A DNA stretch of 64,000 bases from CAVZMO01 sp963776195 (GTDB lineage: Bacteria > Nitrospirota > Thermodesulfovibrionia > Thermodesulfovibrionales > SM23-35): the NCBI GenBank assembly GCA_963776195.1, contig CAVZMO010000011.1, positions 1 to 64,000 on the forward strand. Reading direction: 5' to 3'. Below are positions 63,159 to 64,000 of this stretch, in pieces (position 1 is the stretch's first letter; each line of letters begins with the position of its first letter). The notes under the pieces are model-generated. The model saw nothing but the letters and a program-made list of their open reading frames with translations. It had not been told where the DNA came from and did not search any database. The position numbers and the translations under genes were made by a program.

Positions 63159-63536
63159 TTATGGTTTATTCTTAGACGTTGTGTTACGTTTTGGGGTTGC
63201 CTTCTTTGATGTCGACCTCTTGGGCGTTCCTTTCGACGGACCCTCAAATTTTACGATCTGTGCCTCAAGTTGTTTTATTCTGGCCATAATCGCCTTCACT
63301 TTGCTGTCCGACATAGGGTTCTTTACCTTTGATTTAAGATCATAGACCCTTCCGCCGAGTTCTGATACTTCTCTATGGACCTTTGTCTTGAGTTCAAAAG
63401 TCTTGAGCTTCTTCCTGCCCTCTTCGGTAAGCTCCTCCGCTTTTTCTTTTACGACGGAAACGCCCTCTTTCACCAATCCGACTCCTTCTTTAATCCCTTT
63501 TTGGATATCGGATTTCACTTTATCCCAGAAATCCAT
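63159..63536 (-). CDS. Coiled-coil hypothetical protein with basic tail
   Basis: 125 residues. The N-terminal FWDKVKSDIQKGIKEGVGLV region is amphipathic, followed by predicted coiled coil (KEKAEELTEEGRKKLKTFEL, IKQLEAQIVKF). The tail is a Lys/Thr/Ser/Pro-rich segment (TPKRSTSKKATPKR), which could bind nucleic acid or polyanions. Not recognised. The ATG has AGGAGGAGAGT upstream. It precedes the LapA gene by 17 bases, probably in one operon. Confidence 0.7.
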   Translation of the reverse strand: MDFWDKVKSDIQKGIKEGVGLVKEGVSVVKEKAEELTEEGRKKLKTFELKTKVHREVSELGGRVYDLKSKVKNPMSDSKVKAIMARIKQLEAQIVKFEGPSKGTPKRSTSKKATPKRNTTSKNKP

Positions 63537-63644
63537 GACTCTCCTCCTTCTGAATATTTCCTAAAGTCTACCAGATTGTGATACAGGCGTAAAGAAAAAC
63601 CGCATCGAATCTTCCCGTCAGACAGAAGCATCGTTGGCCTTGAG

Positions 63645-64000
63645 CTATCTGGCAAGCCTTACCAGTTTACCGCCTCTCGGGACTATAGCAATTCCTGAGG
63701 AATCGATATGACAACGGAACCGGTCCTTATCGGGATCCAGGCCGATCTCTTCGCCGGCGTTTATGACATTGAACTTGTCTACGATCACCTTCTTCAATTT
63801 ACATCCTTTCTTAAGCACGACCTGGTCCAAGATGATGCAATCTTCAATGCTGACGTCGTCTTCAATGACAACACCGCTCCGGATTACCGAGTTCCGTATT
63901 TTGGCCTTATGGATGATGCAGCCCTCAGAGATCATGCTGTTCCTTATATCACCTCTGAGGATTTTGGTCGCAGGGCCCTCATAACCCGACGGATGAACGG
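63645..64000 (-). CDS. glgC: Glucose-1-phosphate adenylyltransferase, C-terminal part
   Basis: Only the C-terminal 118 or so residues are in the window; the 5' end lies past 64000. The frame is open to the edge and shows RGDIRNSMISEGCIIHKAKI, RSGVVIEDDVSIEDCIIL, KLKKVIVDKFNVINAGEEIG and DRFRCHIDSSGIAIVPRGG. These are left-handed beta-helix repeats and the typical tail of ADP-glucose pyrophosphorylase, which makes ADP-glucose for glycogen. Confidence 0.85.
   Translation of the reverse strand, partial: VHPSGYEGPATKILRGDIRNSMISEGCIIHKAKIRNSVIRSGVVIEDDVSIEDCIILDQVVLKKGCKLKKVIVDKFNVINAGEEIGLDPDKDRFRCHIDSSGIAIVPRGGKLVRLAR

Overview
The window reads as one continuous stretch of a Gram-negative bacterial chromosome. 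Likely features of the host include an O-antigen-type Wzx/Wzy polysaccharide locus, a LapA-domain protein, a ChaN-family protein, lipoprotein signals and an outer-membrane-associated CsgG-like protein. A glutaredoxin-like selenoprotein, an AcsE-like methyltetrahydrofolate methyltransferase, a B12-binding radical SAM protein and a DUF169 protein suggest an anaerobic or microaerophilic lineage of the Nitrospirota or Desulfobacterota kind. That placement is inference from gene content only; there is no rRNA or other marker here. tRNA-Pro(CGG) and tRNA-Asn(GTT) are present.

Layout. 0.5-9 kb: a broken sensor kinase, CBS-domain and DUF169 proteins, tRNA-Pro, a secreted cyclophilin with a ChaN-like protein, and a phosphate-uptake operon (CBS protein, DUF47/PhoU-like protein, PiT permease). 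9-13 kb: an inactivated class II aldolase, a decayed rtcA, a YbgC thioesterase and a Smr-domain protein. 13-16.4 kb: a peptidoglycan-recycling group (AmpG permease, DUF1460 amidase, NagA deacetylase), followed by a 68-residue UXX-star selenoprotein gene hidden by its in-frame UGA, with a SECIS-like hairpin at the expected spacing. 16.6-41.8 kb: a large polysaccharide locus. It opens with an RfaH/NusG-type antiterminator and an ops-like leader element. It continues with dTDP-rhamnose genes, GDP-mannose and GDP-fucose genes and a UDP-sugar epimerase. A visibly AT-richer core holds the flippase, polymerase, methyltransferases and glycosyltransferases, and the locus ends with a WecG-type transferase, a nucleotidyltransferase-like protein and an initiating sugar transferase. 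41.8-48.7 kb: radical SAM protein, AcsE-like protein, uvrB, an EndoIII-like glycosylase, leuD, and a leuB with two single-base insertions. 48.7-50.2 kb: an intact tRNA-Asn between two damaged tRNA-Asn copies, one of them next to an IS630-family insertion sequence. 50.5-64 kb: a cation transporter, a toxin-antitoxin pair, a single-unit EamA protein, a GC-rich lipoprotein with a tandem repeat, cold-shock protein, Cfa, CsgG-like protein, uracil-DNA glycosylase, PfkB kinase, YbhB-like protein, UPF0182, LapA, and the 3' end of glgC at the window edge.

A recurring theme is small palindromic or REP-like repeats. They lie between genes and also inside genes: one splits rtcA, one sits in frame in nagA, and a palindrome replaces half the anticodon arm of two tRNA-Asn copies. 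Other micro-repeat-derived stretches lengthen ManC, Gmd and the fucose synthase without breaking them. Several otherwise well conserved genes (sensor kinase, aldolase, rfbA, leuB) carry single-base frameshifts or a stop. rtcA is certainly decayed. The single-indel cases could be real mutations or sequence errors.
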